Shown here in pieces: positions 61,136 to 64,000 of a DNA stretch of 64,000 nucleotides; the first letter of the stretch is position 1, and each line of letters begins with the position of its first letter. Below the pieces are notes generated by a model. The model saw only the letters and a list, made by a program, of their open reading frames with translations, did not search any database and was not told the DNA's origin. The stretch is taken from contig MLAV02000009.1 in assembly GCA_001870995.2 (NCBI GenBank), forward strand, positions 124,001 to 188,000, read 5' to 3'. The translations under genes and the position numbers were made by a program. This DNA is from Chitinophaga sp. CB10 (lineage in GTDB: Bacteria; Bacteroidota; Bacteroidia; Chitinophagales; Chitinophagaceae).

Positions 61136-62467
61136 ATGCAACTGGAAGTTTCGAACAGAGATATTATTAAGATTGCAGCACCTATATGCCTGGCACTGAT
61201 CATCCCGCAGATTAACCACATGACCAATACTGCGTTCCTGGGCCGTTTGGGCGAGTTTGAGCTGGCGGCCAACGGCATTGCGGGGATTTATTACCTGGTG
61301 ATGTACATGATTGCCTATGGGCTGAACAACGGCATGCAGGTATTGATTGCCCGGCGTGCGGGGCAGCAGCATTATGCCGGCATCGGGCAGTTGTTTTCCA
61401 ACGGGTTGATACTGGGGCTTTTCAGTGCGTTGTTTGCGATAGGGATTACCCTGTTGTTTGCGCCTGCATTCTTTTCGCATACATTACACAATAAAGAGAT
61501 TTACGAAGCGGCGGTTTCGTTTATACGTATCCGTATCTGGGGCCTGCCGATGCTGATGATGCTCAGTATGGCCAATGCCTTTTATATTGGCAGCGGGCAT
61601 TCCCGGGTGCTGGCTATTACTTCCCTTTGCCAGGAGGCGATGAACATCTACTTCGATTACGGGTTGATCTTCGGCAGGTTGCATTTGCCGGCGATGGGGC
61701 TCAACGGCGCTGCCCTGGCCAGTATCATTGCGGAGAGTACCGGTTTTGTGGTGGCTTTCAGCATTTTATTTATCCGGGGGTTTCACCGCAGGTACTCTTT
61801 ATTCAGCTACCTGAAGCCCGCCTGGGGCGTGATGCAGAACATCCTGAACGTATCGGCGCCTATTATTGTACAGTTCCTGTTCAGCATTGGCGGCTGGTTT
61901 GTGTTCTTCATATTCATTGAGCATATGGGGGAAAGGCCGCTGGCTATTTCGAATATGCTGCGCAGTATTTTCGGGTTCTTCGGGATCTTTACCTGGGCGC
62001 TGGCGGCTACCTGCAATACGATGGTGAGTAACCTGATCGGGCAGGGTAAGCAGGACCAGGTGCTGCGGGCGGTGAAGCGGATTATTGCCTATTCGGTTAG
62101 TTGTTCCATCGTTGTTTGCATATTGGTGAACGTGTTCCCGTTTACGTTATTACATATTTATACGGGAGATGCGAGCCTGATCAGCGATTCATTGCCGAGT
62201 ATCCGGGTCATTTCGCTCAGCACTATTCTGATGGCGGTATCGGCTGTGGCGCTCAGCGGGGTTACGGGAACAGGCAATACGCGCATGAACCTGATGACGG
62301 AAATTGTGGCCGTGGTAGGATACCTGGTTTATTGTTACATCGTGATTGAGCGGATGCGGAGCCCGTTGCACTGGGCCTGGGGAGCGGATTTCTTTTACTG
62401 GACGATTATTTTCGGGTTGAGCGCCTGGTATTTGCAGAGTGGCAGGTGGAAAGGGAAAGAGATTTAA
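61136..62467 (+). CDS. MATE-family efflux transporter
   Basis: A 443-residue inner-membrane antiporter with about 12 helices in two homologous halves (about 10-215 and 230-440). MATE proteins expel cationic drugs or organic compounds with Na+ or H+. The first helices (IIKIAAPICLALIIPQINHMTNTAFLGRLGEFELAANGIA) match the family's start. No drug or regulator gene is adjacent. The inner ATG is chosen over a 17-codon extension. Confidence 0.92.
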   Translation: MQLEVSNRDIIKIAAPICLALIIPQINHMTNTAFLGRLGEFELAANGIAGIYYLVMYMIAYGLNNGMQVLIARRAGQQHYAGIGQLFSNGLILGLFSALFAIGITLLFAPAFFSHTLHNKEIYEAAVSFIRIRIWGLPMLMMLSMANAFYIGSGHSRVLAITSLCQEAMNIYFDYGLIFGRLHLPAMGLNGAALASIIAESTGFVVAFSILFIRGFHRRYSLFSYLKPAWGVMQNILNVSAPIIVQFLFSIGGWFVFFIFIEHMGERPLAISNMLRSIFGFFGIFTWALAATCNTMVSNLIGQGKQDQVLRAVKRIIAYSVSCSIVVCILVNVFPFTLLHIYTGDASLISDSLPSIRVISLSTILMAVSAVALSGVTGTGNTRMNLMTEIVAVVGYLVYCYIVIERMRSPLHWAWGADFFYWTIIFGLSAWYLQSGRWKGKEI

Positions 62468-62533
62468 TATTTCATGACGGTAAGCAGCAGCAGCGATAAG
62501 CGTGATGGCCTTTGCCGCACCGCCGGATATAGC

Positions 62534-62571
62534 AAAAAAGCGGAAATGCCCCTGGGCGCTTCCGCTTTTTT
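62534..62571. terminator. Terminator between the MATE and TPR genes
   Basis: A perfect 12 bp outer stem (AAAAAAGCGGAA / TTCCGCTTTTTT) with an inner loop. It can act in both directions in this convergent gap. Confidence 0.85.
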
Positions 62572-62594
62572 GATGCCTGTAAGTCAAGCCGGTA

Positions 62595-63350
62595 TTACTG
62601 GAGGTCATCCAGCATCTTCTTGATATCGGCTTTTATACTGGCATCATCATACGTCGTATTTCTGAGGGTGAGCGCTTTTTTGAGCACTTCCACCGCTTTG
62701 TCTTCCTGGTCGTTTTCTTTATAGGCGCGGGCCAGCTCGTAGTAGTTGAGGATGAAGCCTGGCGCGAGCTGCCGGCATTTCTCGAAATTGGCGATCGCAT
62801 TGGAGAGCGAGCCTTCCGGGATGCCGCCGAACAGCATTTTGGCGGCGCTGCGTTCAAATACGTTGAGGGTGGCTACTTCGTAATTCCATTTGCCCAGCAC
62901 GTGGTAGGCAGGGCCGAAGCCGGGGTCCAGCTTGATGGCCAGGTCCGCGTACTTTTTCACATCCTTGGAGGCGGCCACTTTATCCTTTGCGCCGGAAATG
63001 AGGGCCATCCTGCCCATGGCAACGGACATGGCGTAATTGGCCATAGCGCTGTTGGGATTTACTTTCAGGGCGGCGCCGGCATAATCCTTCGCCTGGTTGA
63101 AGTAATTGGTTTTGGCGGCTTTATCCTTCTGGCGGTTGCCAATGCGCGAAGCCATTTCGCTGGCCTGGATGAGGGCGTCCAGCTGGGTGGGTTGTATTTT
63201 GAGGATTTCCTTATCCTTATCAAAAGCTTCCTGCTCTTTCATTTGCACTTCCAGTTGCTTGGCCTGCGCTACCATTTCATCAACCGTCTGAGCCTGGGAG
63301 ATGAGGGCGCCGAGGAGGAACATGGATGCCGTTATGATCTTTTTCACCAT
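62595..63350 (-). CDS. Exported TPR-repeat protein (RMD-like)
   Basis: A 251-residue exported protein with a signal peptide (cut near ISQA, residue 19). The rest is a chain of TPR helices (about 25-245), including FGGIPEGSLSNAIANFEKCRQLAPGFILNYYELARAY, which resembles the RMD/regulator-of-microtubule-dynamics family. It is probably a periplasmic scaffold. No partner is identified. Confidence 0.82.
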   Translation of the reverse strand: MVKKIITASMFLLGALISQAQTVDEMVAQAKQLEVQMKEQEAFDKDKEILKIQPTQLDALIQASEMASRIGNRQKDKAAKTNYFNQAKDYAGAALKVNPNSAMANYAMSVAMGRMALISGAKDKVAASKDVKKYADLAIKLDPGFGPAYHVLGKWNYEVATLNVFERSAAKMLFGGIPEGSLSNAIANFEKCRQLAPGFILNYYELARAYKENDQEDKAVEVLKKALTLRNTTYDDASIKADIKKMLDDLQ

Positions 63351-63444
63351 AGGACAGGTTTTAGTTTTGTGTAAGTAATGATCAGGTTATAGATATAAAA
63401 ATACTAAAATAACAAATCCAAACGGGTAAGGTTTAGATAAAATC

Positions 63445-63795
63445 TCAGTAGTCTTTTTCGAGCGAAACCATGGAGTTGCGGATGGGAGCGCCCATTGGCG
63501 GGTTCATCTTCCGGAGGGCGACGTAGCTGTGGGTGATGTTGGGATAGCGGGCTTTGAGTGCGTCGGTGATGGCGTACACCACTTCTTCCAGCAGGGGTTT
63601 GGGAACGGCCATGATGGCTTTGGCGGTTTCGTACAGGCCCTGGTAGTTCACCGTTTCGGAGAGATCGTCTACGGGCACGGTACCGGGCAAACGAACGGAG
63701 ATGTCGAGGATAAACTCGTTGCCGATGATGGTTTCTTCCGGGTAGTAGCCGTGAAAGGCGTGGAAGGAGGCTTTTTCCAGTGCGATGGTGAGCAT
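63445..63795 (-). CDS. folB: Dihydroneopterin aldolase
   Basis: A 116-residue folate-pathway enzyme that converts dihydroneopterin to 6-hydroxymethyl-dihydropterin. The family segments are intact: FHAFHGYYPEET near the start, VNYQGLYETAKAIM (Tyr and Glu around the active site) and a closing MGAPIRNSMVSLEK. It lies 78 bp after trxB. Confidence 0.95.
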   Translation of the reverse strand: MLTIALEKASFHAFHGYYPEETIIGNEFILDISVRLPGTVPVDDLSETVNYQGLYETAKAIMAVPKPLLEEVVYAITDALKARYPNITHSYVALRKMNPPMGAPIRNSMVSLEKDY

Positions 63796-63814
63796 GATCG
63801 GGAGATTTAAAGCG

Positions 63815-63849
63815 AATGCCGGGCTGGTTGGGATGACCGGCCCGGCATT
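63815..63849 (-). terminator. Terminator after trxB
   Basis: A perfect 10 bp stem (AATGCCGGGC / GCCCGGCATT) with a 15-base loop and a weak T tract on the minus strand. Confidence 0.5.
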
Positions 63850-63873
63850 GGATATTGTATATGGACAGGAAGA

Positions 63874-64000
63874 TTAATGGTGTTCTTTGGCAGAGAGGTA
63901 TCTTTCTGCGTCCAGAGCGGCCATACAACCGCTGCCTGCGGCGGTAACCGCCTGGCGGTAGATCTTATCCTGTACGTCGCCGCAGGCGAATACGCCTTCC
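63874..64000 (-). CDS. trxB: Thioredoxin-disulfide reductase (C-terminal part)
   Basis: 42 codons including the stop are visible. The segment EGVFACGDVQDKIYRQAVTAAG ending SGCMAALDAERYL is the flavoprotein FAD-binding GD motif and C-terminal helix of TrxB. The start lies beyond the right edge, so this is a fragment of a gene that is probably intact. Confidence 0.93.
   Translation of the reverse strand, partial: EGVFACGDVQDKIYRQAVTAAGSGCMAALDAERYLSAKEHH

Noticed and set aside
1..64000. CRISPR arrays, insertion sequences or phage genes
   Set aside because: No regularly spaced direct repeats, transposase frames or phage structural genes were seen beyond the T6SS proteins, which are phage-tail homologues by family.

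Overview
The window is chromosomal DNA from a Bacteroidota bacterium, most likely a member of the Chitinophagaceae (Chitinophaga-like). Evidence for this is the subtype iii type VI secretion genes, TonB receptor/DUF4249 pairs, Bacteroidota-type promoters (TTTG, about 20 bp, TAnnTTTG), a Bacteroidota LptD and OstA-like pair, DUF3822, WbqC and type B L31. No insertion sequence, phage gene or CRISPR array was seen.

Region 1 (1-9619) is one end of a type VI secretion (T6SSiii) locus: tssR (running off the left edge), a PKD-domain membrane protein, two small single-pass membrane proteins, tssE, tssF, tssK, tssN and tssG. These lie in alternating orientations. Sheath, Hcp, VgrG and ClpV genes are absent and presumably lie to the left. 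The locus ends at a tRNA-Arg(TCT) gene whose 3' end faces it, which would fit an island boundary.

Region 2 (9687-25478) is envelope and housekeeping: ung, a PlsC acyltransferase, lptD divergent from an amidase/MCE/OstA-like series (outer-membrane lipid and LPS traffic plus wall remodelling), NhaA, a small outer-membrane protein, a lipoprotein hydrolase, the NAD(P)HX repair enzyme and a membrane pyrophosphatase.

Region 3 (25677-36142) holds accessory and regulatory genes: an NAD(P)-binding oxidoreductase, an AraC regulator, a CxxC-less HMA-fold protein, a TonB receptor with its DUF4249 lipoprotein, a sterol-desaturase-like enzyme, a BlaI/M56-protease pair with two clear operator dyads, and a secreted C1 peptidase.

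Region 4 (36279-50527) holds acylphosphatase, a degenerate 2H phosphoesterase, tpiA with a GlmU-like protein, L31, YajQ, an ECF sigma/anti-sigma operon ending in two beta-solenoid envelope proteins, an outer-membrane beta-barrel receptor, a DUF2167 protein, lgt with a hemerythrin, and a bacilliredoxin. A C-rich non-coding stretch (about 36.9-37.26 kb) stands out in base composition.

Region 5 (50768-64000) holds Hsp20, an orphan six-helix sensor-like membrane protein, a candidate small RNA, a biosynthetic arginine-decarboxylase-type enzyme, WbqC, an LEA14-like lipoprotein, an HMA protein, pyrE divergent from a Nudix gene, a likely secreted Zn peptidase, a thioesterase, coaD, rsmD, DUF3822, a MATE transporter, a TPR protein, folB and the 3' end of trxB. 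Start codons were moved inward from the longest reading frame where a -7 element, signal peptide or family alignment favoured it.
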